Of a stretch of DNA of 64,000 nucleotides, positions 45,657-54,971 are shown piece after piece. Below the pieces are notes generated by a model. The model was not told where the DNA came from. It did not search any database and was given only the letters and a program-made list of their open reading frames with translations. The DNA comes from Anabaena catenula FACHB-362 (GTDB lineage: Bacteria > Cyanobacteriota > Cyanobacteriia > Cyanobacteriales > Nostocaceae): assembly GCF_014698735.1 (NCBI RefSeq), contig NZ_JACJTQ010000009.1:1-64000 (forward strand), read 5' to 3'. The translations under genes and the position numbers were made by a program. The first letter of the stretch is position 1, and the number at the start of each line of letters is the position of its first letter.

Positions 45657-47507
45657 CTATTTAGACTGACCTAATTCATACTGCATTTGGTGATATTCCC
45701 AAAGCTTACCCTGCTGTTCTAAAAGCTCTTGATATTTACCCTGTTCTACTATTCGTCCTTGTTCTAAAACTACTACTTTATCAGCCTTAGCAATTGTAGA
45801 AAGACGGTGAGCGATCGCAATCACAGTTCGACCAACAGCGAGCTTTTCTAATGACTCCTGAATTAATCGCTCAGACACAGAATCCAAAGCACTAGTTGCT
45901 TCATCTAAAATCAAAATTTCTGGGTTACGTAATAACGCACGCGCAATTGCAAGTCGCTGCCTTTGTCCACCAGATAACCGAATACCTCTATCTCCCAATT
46001 TTGTATCAAACCCTTCGGGCATTTCTAAAATAAATTCTTGTGCATTTGCCAGTCGAGCCGCTTCTTTAATTTCCGCTTCTGTTGCGTCTGGTATACCGTA
46101 GGCAATATTGTTCCAAACAGAAGTGTTAAAGATAAAAGTATCCTGACTAACAATCGCCATTTTGCGGCGGAGAGAGTTAATTTCAAATTGTCGCACGTCA
46201 ACTTCATCGATGTAAAGATAGCCATCTGTAGCATCATAAAACCGAGGAATTAAATCGGCAATTGTGGTTTTACCAGCACCAGATGCACCGACTAAGGCTG
46301 TCATTTTACCTCGTTCAATTGTCAGAGTGATATTATGCAGGACTCGTTGATTCTGACTATAGCCGAAATCCACAGATACTAAATCAATTGATCTTTTAAA
46401 ACCTGTAAATTCAATTGTGCCGTTTTGAAAGTAGGTTTTATCCTCACTTTTCAATAAAGTTTTAATATTTTCGGCTGAACCTTGAAGAGTGCTGAGAAAT
46501 GCTCTTGTACCATTAATATCTTGAATAAATGGTACGAGACGAAACAGTACAAAGAAAAAGGTGAGTAAAGAACTAACTTGTAAAGCACCATTAACCACAA
46601 AGCTACTAAAAGCTAAAATAATCATACCTACCAGCACAGTAGTAGCTGCGCTTTCAGCAATTGGTCTTACCAATGTCCAAGTTAAAATAACTTTAGTTGA
46701 ACTACTGACTATTTGATTACTAGCTTTGTAGTAACGCTGACGCTCGAATTCTTGAGTACCAGAGGCATGAACAGTGCGAATGCCATTTATAAATTCTAGG
46801 GCTGTTGAGGTAAAATTACCATTAGCAACTGACGTACCAAAACTAGATTCTCGCACTTTGGCATTGAGAGTTGATAAGCCCACAGCTAAGAGAGTGAATA
46901 AAAATACTGCAATTAGCGTCAGTTGCCATGAGAGCAACACCATTGTAGTTAGGTAGACAATAACCGTCAAGCCTCTAGTAAATAAAAAGGCTCCACCGCT
47001 AAAACCCTGTCTAATCCTCTCAATTTCTGTGGTGATGGTGTTAACTATTTCACCAGAACGAGTGGTACTAAAGTAACTAAGAGATAAAGATTGTAATTGC
47101 TCGAAAATTTGTTTGCGTAAGCGATCTCCAAGATATAATTGACAAAATTCTGTGTATATCTGGGCAAAGTAGTTAAATGCAGCACGTATCCAAGTACTCA
47201 ATAAAATCAAAAAAGATACGCGATATAATCGGCTAACTGCTGATGTATGAATTCCCAATATGTAATGATCAAACCAGCCTATTCCTATTTGAATTGGTTG
47301 AGAATTAGGATTTGTCAGATTTTGCAAAAACGAGAGCAAAAAACCAATGCTAATACCTTCAAATGTGGCAGCTAAAAATGTAAAAACTAAGGCAAGTATA
47401 GTAATTCGACGAAAGTGTTTAAACTCTCGCAAAATTAAATAATTTTCTTGCCAAAATTTAGTACCATTGAGAAGATGGCGAAGCGGGTGAAAAATTTTCA
47501 GATTCAT
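45657..47507 (-). CDS. hepA: HepA, ABC exporter for heterocyst envelope polysaccharide
   Basis: A 616-residue half-transporter with a six-helix membrane domain (residues about 30-340) and a C-terminal ATPase. ATPase motifs are Walker A GASGAGKTT, signature LSGGQRQR, Walker B ILILDEATSALD and the H-loop AHRLS. This MsbA-like type, next to a HepC homologue and a Wzc-like gene, corresponds to hepA of Anabaena sp. PCC 7120. That gene is needed for a cohesive polysaccharide layer around heterocysts. It sits 208 bases downstream of hepC; in Anabaena hepA is induced by nitrogen step-down through developmental regulators. All ATPase motifs are intact. Confidence 0.88.
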   Translation of the reverse strand: MNLKIFHPLRHLLNGTKFWQENYLILREFKHFRRITILALVFTFLAATFEGISIGFLLSFLQNLTNPNSQPIQIGIGWFDHYILGIHTSAVSRLYRVSFLILLSTWIRAAFNYFAQIYTEFCQLYLGDRLRKQIFEQLQSLSLSYFSTTRSGEIVNTITTEIERIRQGFSGGAFLFTRGLTVIVYLTTMVLLSWQLTLIAVFLFTLLAVGLSTLNAKVRESSFGTSVANGNFTSTALEFINGIRTVHASGTQEFERQRYYKASNQIVSSSTKVILTWTLVRPIAESAATTVLVGMIILAFSSFVVNGALQVSSLLTFFFVLFRLVPFIQDINGTRAFLSTLQGSAENIKTLLKSEDKTYFQNGTIEFTGFKRSIDLVSVDFGYSQNQRVLHNITLTIERGKMTALVGASGAGKTTIADLIPRFYDATDGYLYIDEVDVRQFEINSLRRKMAIVSQDTFIFNTSVWNNIAYGIPDATEAEIKEAARLANAQEFILEMPEGFDTKLGDRGIRLSGGQRQRLAIARALLRNPEILILDEATSALDSVSERLIQESLEKLAVGRTVIAIAHRLSTIAKADKVVVLEQGRIVEQGKYQELLEQQGKLWEYHQMQYELGQSK

Positions 47508-47715
47508 CTGTATTTTCTAAAAGTATTGGATCAAATTAGGTAGTCCCCCATAAATACGATGCAACCAATTTCGGATATATTTTTAGTGCGATTAATTCAG
47601 ATATCGAACTATCGCACTAACGGCTAATAATCATATCCTTTAAAATTGCAATGCTATAGGCAAATCACAGTGTTTGTCTATCTAAATGCAACGCCTGAGA
47701 ATCTTGATGATTTAC

Positions 47716-48432
47716 TTACCATAGATTTGTAATTACTGATAGCTGATTTTGCTGTTCTTCATCTTCTACACTTAGCTGGACTGCATCTGCTAAAGCCCAA
47801 CAATTAGAGCCAATAAAACTCATATCACCACGCAGTACATTGAATAATTTGGGTAAATTATCTAAACCATACTTACGCATCAAAAAACCTAAAAAGGTGA
47901 TATTCTGTTTTCCAGTTGTACAAAATTTGATAACTTGAAAAAGTTTACCCTTTTCACCAATATGCCACTCATAAGAAAATAGTAACCCAGGCGAGTACAT
48001 CTGCATAAGTACAGCCAATACCAGCATGACTGGACTAACTAATAACAGGACAAATAAAGCTAAAATCCAGTCAATTATTCTTTGTATAGTCCTCAATATT
48101 TGCTTACCTTGTTTAGGCAATTTCTTACCAGATACTGTGCTAAGGAAGATTGGCTTTTTAGCCTGTTTACAAGCATCTGCCCAAAATCGTAAGGAAGTAT
48201 CACCTAGTTTTGGATCTATACTTACCAAAGTAACGGGAGAATGTTTTAAACACTCTACCAATAATTCTTTATTATCTAGTGAAGGTAAATATGGCTGTTT
48301 TAAGTTTCCAGGAAGCTTAACCAACAATTGACCCCTGCGCCATTGAAGTGTGCAGTATTGAGAGTGATAATTTTGATGCTGTTGAGGTATAGTAGAGTGA
48401 TTATGTAAATTGGGGATGATTGATGTTGTCAT
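47716..48432 (-). CDS. hepC: HepC-like polyprenyl-phosphate sugar transferase homologue, catalytic loop apparently missing
   Basis: A 238-residue protein related to bacterial sugar transferases (WcaJ/PglC type). It has a cytoplasmic N-terminal domain of about 110 residues, one hydrophobic helix (WILALFVLLLVSPVMLVLAVL), and the phosphotransferase part with SPGLLFSYEWHIGEKGKLFQVIKF...LDNLPKLFNVLRGDMSFIG. Only about 10 residues separate KF(C) from the FLMRKYGLDNLP block. Active family members have a longer loop there carrying the catalytic Asp-Glu pair. The usual GPRP end reads GSNC. It thus keeps the fold but may lack transferase chemistry. Position just before hepA matches hepC of Anabaena. 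Confidence 0.8.
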   Translation of the reverse strand: MTTSIIPNLHNHSTIPQQHQNYHSQYCTLQWRRGQLLVKLPGNLKQPYLPSLDNKELLVECLKHSPVTLVSIDPKLGDTSLRFWADACKQAKKPIFLSTVSGKKLPKQGKQILRTIQRIIDWILALFVLLLVSPVMLVLAVLMQMYSPGLLFSYEWHIGEKGKLFQVIKFCTTGKQNITFLGFLMRKYGLDNLPKLFNVLRGDMSFIGSNCWALADAVQLSVEDEEQQNQLSVITNLW

Positions 48433-49054
48433 ATTTCTTTGAATGTATATAGTAGCAAATTACTGATTTGATATCTCAGGCTAGTACCGTAGAGGGTAAT
48501 CACCCTATCGCCTCATCAAGACATCAATTTACTTTCACTTACTTAATTTTTAGACAATTATCACAAAACCTGTTTACTTTTACCCTTTCAGCTTTGATTT
48601 TTGTCTTCAATTTCTAGAATATAGTAATCATCAGAAATAACTAATGCTTAAATAAATTCTTTATTCACTCTTTAAATAAAGCTTGGTTTTTGGACAAAAT
48701 ATTAAGATAGGATAAATTTACTCACTTGAAAATGAAGCGAATGAAATTATATTTTTTATCGTAAAAACATAATTTATCATATTTATAGCCAAGAATACAA
48801 AAAATATAAACGACCCCAATATTAACAAAAGAACGGTCAAAATAGATCAGGCAGAAGGTAGTTTTTATGGAGAAAAACAGCATCTTTCTCTAGACCCTAC
48901 CCCCTCCACTTAGTTTTGACTAATAACTCCTTGATGGTACAGAGCCAGCGAATTTATCCGGGGAATCAATCCAAAGTCGGATGACTGAAAGCCCAGCCCT
49001 GATCGGGCTGGGGAATGAATTAATAAACACAATACTGAAGTGGAAATCATTTAG
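48433..49054. other. Intergenic region hepC / wzc-like
   Basis: 622 bases, AT-rich, carrying a strong GC hairpin at 48992-49012 just after the wzc-like stop. The hepC promoter should lie in the part nearest 48433. No gene seen. Confidence 0.5.
48992..49012 (-). terminator. GC-rich hairpin after the wzc-like gene
   Basis: CCCAGCCC, loop TGATC, GGGCTGGG: a perfect 8-bp stem 43 bases beyond the stop on the minus strand, followed by CTTTC. Plausible terminator or attenuator before hepC. Confidence 0.6.
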
Positions 49055-51283
49055 CTATTTTTCCACAATTTGTTGTAGCGCCAATTGTTGTTGTTTGACA
49101 TAAGGTAAATAAGCACTGTCAGAGTTGGATACTCCATTTGCCACAACCCCAATCAGATTTAACTTGCTCAACATAGCTGTAGCTTGGGTAAGTTGAGTTC
49201 GTGTCACTTTACCAATGCTTGCTACCATAATTACACTCCGACAAGATGATGCTGCGAGCATGGCATCTACTAAACCAAGAACTGCTGGAGCATCGATGAG
49301 TACCAAATCATAGTTTTCTTCAAATGCTGCCATCAATTGCATCATGCGTGGAGAACTCAAGAGATTAGCAGAGTCAGAGGGTATTGGTCCAGCAGTCAAT
49401 ATATCGATGTAGGATGAACCTGAGTATTGAATTCCTATTTGATTAGGTAGATTGACATCACTTGCTAGTAGGGTGGAAAGTCCTTGTTCATTAGGAAGAT
49501 TTAGCTGTTGATGTAAACTGGGAGCGCGTAAATTAGCATCAATAAGCAGGACTTTTTTGTGTAATCGAGCCGCACTCATAGCCAAACCTAATGCCAAAGC
49601 TGACTTACCGTCATCTGGCAGTGCTGACGTTACCATCAACGACCTTAAGTCAGATACAGTATTGAGAAGTTCTATATTTTTATAAATCAGATCTAGGGAT
49701 TCCCAACGAGGTGGGGATTGCAGCACCTGAATTGTCCAAGGAGCAAGAACTTCAGGCTTACCAAAAGGTAACTTGATAACTGATTCTCTGGGTTTAGCTG
49801 GTGGTAACTTGGGTGTTGTTCCTAATAATGGCAGAGAAAATTGTTTTTCCAACTCAGCAGTAGTATGTAATGAATCATCAGATACTTCTCGAATAAAGGC
49901 AGCAATACCACCTAACATTAATCCCACCACTGCACCTAACAACAGATTTTGTCTGAGGAAAGGACCAGTGAGTATGCCTTTTTGTGGTTCTTCCACTACT
50001 TCCCAATTAAAGCCACCTTTGGAAAGTTCCTGCCGCAATTGCTGTTCTGCTCTCAACAATTGCTCCATTCTTTCCCGGCTAAATTGTAATTGTGGGAGTA
50101 TGCGATTGTAATAAGCTAATAGAGAAGGAAAGCGTTTAAGTTGCGATCGCAGTTCGCTCTCTTTTTGTGCCAAAGTTTGATCACGGGCAGTCAACGCAAC
50201 TATATTGGTTTGGTTATCTACTAACTGACCAGTCAGGTTAAGATCTATTTCACCAAGCTGTCCTTGTTCAAGAAGAGTGTCTCTAGAACTGAATGCACCA
50301 GTGGACTGTCTACCTAAAGTTCGACTGACTTCTTTTTGTAATAGTTCTTTTTGACTTTGAAGTTGTTCGTTCAACTTCTGCACGCTGGGAGTGTCATCAG
50401 TAAAGCGTAAACGTTCCTGTGCTAAAGCTAGTTCTGTTTTCTGGATTTCATTGAGTAAGCCTTGGTAGCGCGTAGACTGACTCAAACGAGAAGAAACCAA
50501 GGCATTCTGAGGAGAACGGTTCAGCTGTTCTTGTAAAGATTTTTGCCGAGCTAAAGCCTCTTCATATTGAGAACGAGTGGTCTGCCGCTCTTTCTGAATA
50601 TTGTTTAAAGTTTCCTCAATTGCTTTAGCCTGTAATTCTGGATCAATTAAATTTTGGTTTCTCCGAAACCGTTGGAGATTGGATTCAGACGCATTCACCT
50701 CATCACTGGCTTTTCTTAACTGTTCCCTGATAACTTGTAAACCTTTCTGTAACCGTATATCTTGCTGTTGTTTATTGTATTCTACATAAACTTGCCGAAT
50801 GGCAGTCAGTACTTTTTGGGTTTTCTCTGGATTGGTATCCGTATAATCAACTTGAAAGATTTTAGTGGCAACATTATCTTCTTTAGTCTTAATTTGAGTT
50901 AAAACTAAGGAGGTTTTAATTTCCTTGGCAGTGATGTTTGGATATTCTGATTTCAGTTTATCAGCTGCTTTTTGGATGAGTCCAGAACTCTGCATCAGAT
51001 TCAGCTGGGTTGCAGTGTCTATGACAACGTTAGTGTCGGTAAACTGATTTTCTACCCCAGCGCCTTCCTTCTTCCCTTGATAATTAGGTTCAATGAGTAG
51101 TTGCATTGTACTTTTGAAGTTGGGATTGGTCTTCAAAGTTATGATGCCTGCAAGAGCAGTAGAACTGAGAAATACTAACAAAAACCAGGGAAATCTCCGG
51201 ACTAATACAGTCAGCATTTGTCCGTAGCCTGGTTCTGATTCTACTACTGAATTTAGATGGGGATTTAGGCTAGTTTGAACCAC
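49055..51283 (-). CDS. Wzc-like polysaccharide co-polymerase / BY-kinase
   Basis: A 742-residue protein controlling chain length and export of exopolysaccharide. It has an N-terminal Wzz domain with membrane helix (WFLLVFLSSTALAGIITL) and a long periplasmic coiled coil (residues about 180-420). A second membrane helix (FLRQNLLLGAVVGLMLGGIAAFI) leads into the cytoplasmic ATPase. This has Walker A SALPDDGKSA, A' VLLIDANLRAPS and B LVLIDAPAVLG. The Walker A is atypical (DDGKSA for xEGKST). The C-terminal tail has only two tyrosines (SAYLPYVK), fewer than Tyr-rich kinases. The GTG at 51283 is the start. Confidence 0.9.
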   Translation of the reverse strand: MVQTSLNPHLNSVVESEPGYGQMLTVLVRRFPWFLLVFLSSTALAGIITLKTNPNFKSTMQLLIEPNYQGKKEGAGVENQFTDTNVVIDTATQLNLMQSSGLIQKAADKLKSEYPNITAKEIKTSLVLTQIKTKEDNVATKIFQVDYTDTNPEKTQKVLTAIRQVYVEYNKQQQDIRLQKGLQVIREQLRKASDEVNASESNLQRFRRNQNLIDPELQAKAIEETLNNIQKERQTTRSQYEEALARQKSLQEQLNRSPQNALVSSRLSQSTRYQGLLNEIQKTELALAQERLRFTDDTPSVQKLNEQLQSQKELLQKEVSRTLGRQSTGAFSSRDTLLEQGQLGEIDLNLTGQLVDNQTNIVALTARDQTLAQKESELRSQLKRFPSLLAYYNRILPQLQFSRERMEQLLRAEQQLRQELSKGGFNWEVVEEPQKGILTGPFLRQNLLLGAVVGLMLGGIAAFIREVSDDSLHTTAELEKQFSLPLLGTTPKLPPAKPRESVIKLPFGKPEVLAPWTIQVLQSPPRWESLDLIYKNIELLNTVSDLRSLMVTSALPDDGKSALALGLAMSAARLHKKVLLIDANLRAPSLHQQLNLPNEQGLSTLLASDVNLPNQIGIQYSGSSYIDILTAGPIPSDSANLLSSPRMMQLMAAFEENYDLVLIDAPAVLGLVDAMLAASSCRSVIMVASIGKVTRTQLTQATAMLSKLNLIGVVANGVSNSDSAYLPYVKQQQLALQQIVEK

Positions 51284-51339
51284 GTTTATTATTATCCTTC
51301 TCTGCGAGATGGCTTCCCTTTAGGGATACAGTTAACAAA

Positions 51340-52440
51340 TCAAACGAATGAGTGATGCATTTTTGCAGATTGATCAATGATTTGCTCAACCTTACTAAAG
51401 AATGCTTGTTCTGAGAAATTATTGACAGCGTGATTACGAATTTTTTCGTAATTCCAAGATATTCCTTTAGCTTCTAGTAATGCGGCTTGTAGAGAATCGG
51501 GTGTTTGCCTCTTAAAAAAAACCCCGGTTTGACCAGGTATCTGAGTATCTAATACCCCACCGGCTCCATAAGCAATTACTGGTGTTCCACTAGCATTTGC
51601 TTCTACTGGAACTAATCCATAGTCTTCTAAGGCTGCAACAATAATAGACTTAGCTCTAGAAAATAAGTCTTTACGTTTGCCATCACTAACATGACCTAAG
51701 AACTCTATATTGCCTAATGCTTTGGATTTTAACCGTTCTAGTTCGGGCCCGTCACCTGATATTAATAAATGCCACCCTAACCAATTAAAAGCCTCGACAA
51801 TGATATCAAGACGTTTATAACTTATCATCCGGGCAGATGCCAAGTAGTATTCCTCTTTTGTATCTGAAAATACAAAGTTACTTGTATCAATTGGATAGTT
51901 AATTACAATTGCTTGTTTGCCGTAAATTTTTTGAATACGACTGGCAACAACACTGGAATTAGCAATGTAGAGGTCGGGTTCCTGAGAATATTTCAGGTCT
52001 ACATTTCTCATCATTTGAAAGACTTTTTCAATTAAGGGTGCGAAATAGCGATAGTCTCCATACTCTCGTAAATAAGTTTCTGTATCCCATAAGAACCGGG
52101 TAACATTATGGCAAAAACAAATATGACGCGCTTGTGGTTTTTTCCTAACTGCTTTAGCAAAGCTGGTGCTACTACTGATAATTAAATCGTAGTCTTGTAA
52201 ATTTAAGGCACGAAAAGCAGGAAAGTAGAGGGGAGCCATCAAGCGGAAATGCTTTGCTGCACCAGGAATCTTCTGCAAAAAAGTTGTGTTAATTATACGC
52301 TCACCCAGATCAATAGTTTTTTGTGAATCATATAAAGAGGTGAAGATGTCCGCTTCTGGGTAGCGTTTACAAAGCAATTCAAACACACGCTCTGCCCCAC
52401 CGCGCTGGGTTAAATAATCATGGACAAGAGCAATTTTCAT
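51340..52440 (-). CDS. GT4-family glycosyltransferase (WbaZ-like)
   Basis: A 366-residue GT-B enzyme. It has the typical N terminus MKIALVHDYLTQRGGAERVFELL and the cyanobacterial/enterobacterial WbaZ-type segments ICFCHNVTRFLWD and YLASARMISYKRLDIIVEAF. The donor region is ALEDYGLVPVEANASGTPVIAYGAGGVLDT. ATG 52440 is preferred to a non-ATG opening at 52461 because it gives the family N terminus. It lies 57 bases upstream of the wzc-like gene, as in the HEP island of Anabaena. Probably adds an early sugar of the repeat unit. Confidence 0.92.
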   Translation of the reverse strand: MKIALVHDYLTQRGGAERVFELLCKRYPEADIFTSLYDSQKTIDLGERIINTTFLQKIPGAAKHFRLMAPLYFPAFRALNLQDYDLIISSSTSFAKAVRKKPQARHICFCHNVTRFLWDTETYLREYGDYRYFAPLIEKVFQMMRNVDLKYSQEPDLYIANSSVVASRIQKIYGKQAIVINYPIDTSNFVFSDTKEEYYLASARMISYKRLDIIVEAFNWLGWHLLISGDGPELERLKSKALGNIEFLGHVSDGKRKDLFSRAKSIIVAALEDYGLVPVEANASGTPVIAYGAGGVLDTQIPGQTGVFFKRQTPDSLQAALLEAKGISWNYEKIRNHAVNNFSEQAFFSKVEQIIDQSAKMHHSFV

Positions 52441-52841
52441 GGATGATGCCTTATATTGCAATGTTGATTAAATTTGGGCTTGATGAACAAGTATGTACCG
52501 ATATGTTTATATCAGTATACTGTCTAGACTAAACCCATCTAAAGAGAGTTGTAGAGATTTTGGATTTTGGATAATGCCCTTGAAAAAATATAAACTATCG
52601 AGAATATTTACTTATATTGAGATTTTTTAAGTCAAGTAAGTTACACTTAATAAATAAGTTATTTAACTTGGACAAAAACTAAGTAAATATTATCAACTAA
52701 AATTTTTACTATCTGTAAATAAGAATCAGCAGTTGAATAAGAATATCAGGAAAAATTTTAACTATTCGCTCATTTTGAACAAACCCATGCTTGCTGAAGA
52801 GGCTGCCAATTTTAAAAAACTCCCCTAAAAATCTCCCATTT

Positions 52842-52914
52842 GTAGGGTGCGTTATTAATGCATTGTGAATATGAAAAAGTGAAGGTGCGTTAGCGATAAC
52901 GTAACGCACCCTAC
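52842..52914. repeat. Inverted repeat GTAGGGTGCGTTA
   Basis: GTAGGGTGCGTTA (52842-52854) and TAACGCACCCTAC (52902-52914), perfect 13-bp arms with a 47-base centre that includes GGTGCGTTAGCG. A dispersed Nostoc-type palindromic repeat. Confidence 0.88.
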
Positions 52915-52923
52915 CTCTAGTAA

Positions 52924-53049
52924 TATCATGTCCGGTTGTTCGCGTAGCGTCTCGTCAGAGATATACTTATCATTTGGACTGACGCGGGGACGCGGAGACA
53001 GAGAGACGCGGAGAATTTTTTTTGATAAGTGATTAGGCGGACATGATAT
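52924..53049. repeat. MITE-like element with ATCATGTCCG/CGGACATGAT ends
   Basis: The ends TATCATGTCCG and CGGACATGATA are inverted repeats. The interior has TTCGCGTAGCGTCTCGTCAGAG and a purine-rich GACGCGGAGACAGAGAGACGCGGAG stretch. Related ends occur at about 61989 and 62202-62309, and related interior at 34785-34855. Confidence 0.8.
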
Positions 53050-53067
53050 AGTTACGAATTGCTTTGG

Positions 53068-54381
53068 CTATTTTGTCAGTATTAGGGTTTTGGCAGGAGC
53101 AAAGTAAATTGTTTGTTCAGATCGGAGTTTGTCGCAAAGTCTACCTTCTGGTAATTCCACATCGTCGTAGGTGAGAACTTGATCTTTGGCAAGATCACGC
53201 TTTAACCGACATCCTTCCGCTATCCCCATTGGTAGTAAGTTTTCTTGGTGGACAATTTCTGAGTTTTCACATTGACCGTAGGTCATGTAATAACCAATGC
53301 CATCAAGGGTTTCTCCGGCTTTGAGGTCAATTTTGGCAGTAGCGACGACATCGACAACAGGGCCTGCTAGGGGAGCGAGAACGGCATCATGGAATAGGAC
53401 TGCACGCGCTACTGATAGGGGAACTTCAAAATGGCAGAGGTGATAGGGGGTGTAGAAGCTGTAGAGAGGGCCTTCACCGAGTTTATAGAGGTTAAGATAA
53501 TGGCGTTGTTTGGGGTCGTCGTGGGTGGCAAAAACAAACACTCCTGGGCCTGGTTTTGTGCCGACGACATAATCAACGATGCCACCTAATTCTTTGAGTT
53601 GGTCAACATCGTACATTTTGGTCATTTCATCAACATGACCTGTGTAGTCATATCCCAACATCCCGCGTTTTGCTACTTTCATATCTGTAGCATTGGCAAC
53701 TATTGCTTGCTCAAAAGAAATTTTTGTGCCATCTGCAAAGCTTGTCACCATGGCGGGATTTTGACCCCAGCGTTTAGCAAAGCCTTCTTGGGTGGTGGGG
53801 TTGCGGTAGGGGTCTTGTAGACCTTTGATGTTGCCGCATAATAGGGGGGTTAAACCGATGCTTTTGACGAAGCGGTACAGGTTCATTTCTACCCCTGGTT
53901 GGTCGCCGTCACAGGCGCTGAGAATGACTCCAGCGCGGTCTGCATGGACTTTGAGGATGGGGCCAATTGTACCGTCGAGTTCGGCGTTCATCAAGATGAT
54001 ATGCTTTTGATGAGCGATCGCACTCATAACTAAATGAGCCGCAAATTCAATTGTCCCTGTAACTTCAATGATTGCATCTATGCCTTCTGCTTCACACAGC
54101 AACATGGCATCTTCGGTAACGGCATATTGCTCTTGGGCGATCGCATCTTCTAAATCAGCTACATTAGTAACAACCTTGATATCCTCGATTCCTGCTTCTA
54201 AATAAGCTCGTTTAGCTGTATCAATGTGACGATTGAAAATAGCAACTAACTTCATTCCGGGAACAGAATTGATAATTTGATTAGCAATTCCACGTCCCAT
54301 AAAACCAGCACCAATCATGGCAACTTTGACTGGCTTACCTAATGCTTCCCGCGCTTGAAGAGCTTTATCGATAATAATCAT
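53068..54381 (-). CDS. NAD(P)-dependent oxidoreductase with C-terminal SAF domain
   Basis: A 437-residue protein. The N-terminal Rossmann domain (VKVAMIGAGFMGRGIANQII) resembles homoserine dehydrogenase and Gfo/Idh enzymes. The middle domain has SACDGDQPGVEMNLYRF, and the C-terminal SAF-like domain is about residues 365-437 (KDQVLTYDDVELP). Such proteins occur in sugar-biosynthesis clusters; the reaction is not established, but reduction or rearrangement of a keto-sugar or small acid is plausible. It follows the RfbC-like gene after one base, so the two are surely coupled. It corresponds to a gene of the Anabaena HEP island as I recall the order. Confidence 0.82.
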   Translation of the reverse strand: MIIIDKALQAREALGKPVKVAMIGAGFMGRGIANQIINSVPGMKLVAIFNRHIDTAKRAYLEAGIEDIKVVTNVADLEDAIAQEQYAVTEDAMLLCEAEGIDAIIEVTGTIEFAAHLVMSAIAHQKHIILMNAELDGTIGPILKVHADRAGVILSACDGDQPGVEMNLYRFVKSIGLTPLLCGNIKGLQDPYRNPTTQEGFAKRWGQNPAMVTSFADGTKISFEQAIVANATDMKVAKRGMLGYDYTGHVDEMTKMYDVDQLKELGGIVDYVVGTKPGPGVFVFATHDDPKQRHYLNLYKLGEGPLYSFYTPYHLCHFEVPLSVARAVLFHDAVLAPLAGPVVDVVATAKIDLKAGETLDGIGYYMTYGQCENSEIVHQENLLPMGIAEGCRLKRDLAKDQVLTYDDVELPEGRLCDKLRSEQTIYFAPAKTLILTK

Positions 54382-54382
54382 T

Positions 54383-54928
54383 TTAAACTCCTATCAAAAT
54401 AGATTCTAGTAAAGGCCAATTCCGATCTTTATCAGATATTTCAGTAACACTCAAAGGCCAAGAAATTTCTAAAATTGGATCATCATAACGCAAACCCCTC
54501 TCATATCCAGGGGTGTAAAATTCACCAACTTGATAAACAACTTCTGCACCATCTGTCAAAGCTTGATAGCCATGAGCAAACATTTCTGGTACATATAAAG
54601 CGCGGCGATTTTCCGCAGTTAGTTCTACACCAATATGCAATAGATAAGTGGGAGATTCAGGACGCATATCAATAATTACGTCATAAATTGCTCCTTGAGT
54701 ACAGCGAATCAATTTTGTTTCTGCTGCTGGGAGAACTTGATAGTGCATCCCCCGCAATGTGCCTTTTTTGTGATTAAAAGACAAGTTACATTGGGCAACT
54801 GTTGGCTTTAAACCATGGGCTGCAAATTCTTCAGCACAGAAAGTCCGAGCGAAGAAACCACGATGATCTGGTTTTTCTTCTAAGTCAATAATGAAAGCGC
54901 CAGAGAGATTAGTGGATGTAAAAATCAT
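54383..54928 (-). CDS. rfbC: dTDP-4-dehydrorhamnose 3,5-epimerase-like protein
   Basis: A 181-residue cupin-fold RfbC-family protein. It has PDHRGFFARTFCAEEFAAHGL and NLSFNHKKGTLRGMHYQ (with the catalytic-region His), then AETKLIRCTQGAIYDVIIDMR and MFAHGYQAL. The family epimerises 4-keto-6-deoxysugar nucleotides. No dTDP-glucose genes (rfbA, rfbB) are near; instead a CDP-glucose pyrophosphorylase is in the cluster. The substrate may therefore be a CDP-linked keto-sugar, as in other HEP-type clusters. One base separates it from the oxidoreductase downstream. Confidence 0.92.
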   Translation of the reverse strand: MIFTSTNLSGAFIIDLEEKPDHRGFFARTFCAEEFAAHGLKPTVAQCNLSFNHKKGTLRGMHYQVLPAAETKLIRCTQGAIYDVIIDMRPESPTYLLHIGVELTAENRRALYVPEMFAHGYQALTDGAEVVYQVGEFYTPGYERGLRYDDPILEISWPLSVTEISDKDRNWPLLESILIGV

Positions 54929-54971
54929 AATTTTTCCTAAAAGTAGTGTTCAATAAATTTCCAGTAATTTT

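Larger units (their letters stand above)
52441..53067. other. Intergenic region with two inverted-repeat structures
   Basis: 627 bases splitting the HEP cluster. Contains the 13-bp-arm hairpin at 52842-52914 and the inverted-repeat element at 52924-53049, back to back. The GT4 promoter probably lies nearer 52441-52600. An open frame over 52709-52909 runs through the hairpin and is not accepted. Confidence 0.6.

Noticed and set aside
52709-52909. 66-codon minus-strand frame
   Set aside because: Runs through the GTAGGGTGCGTTA inverted repeat; repeat-derived.
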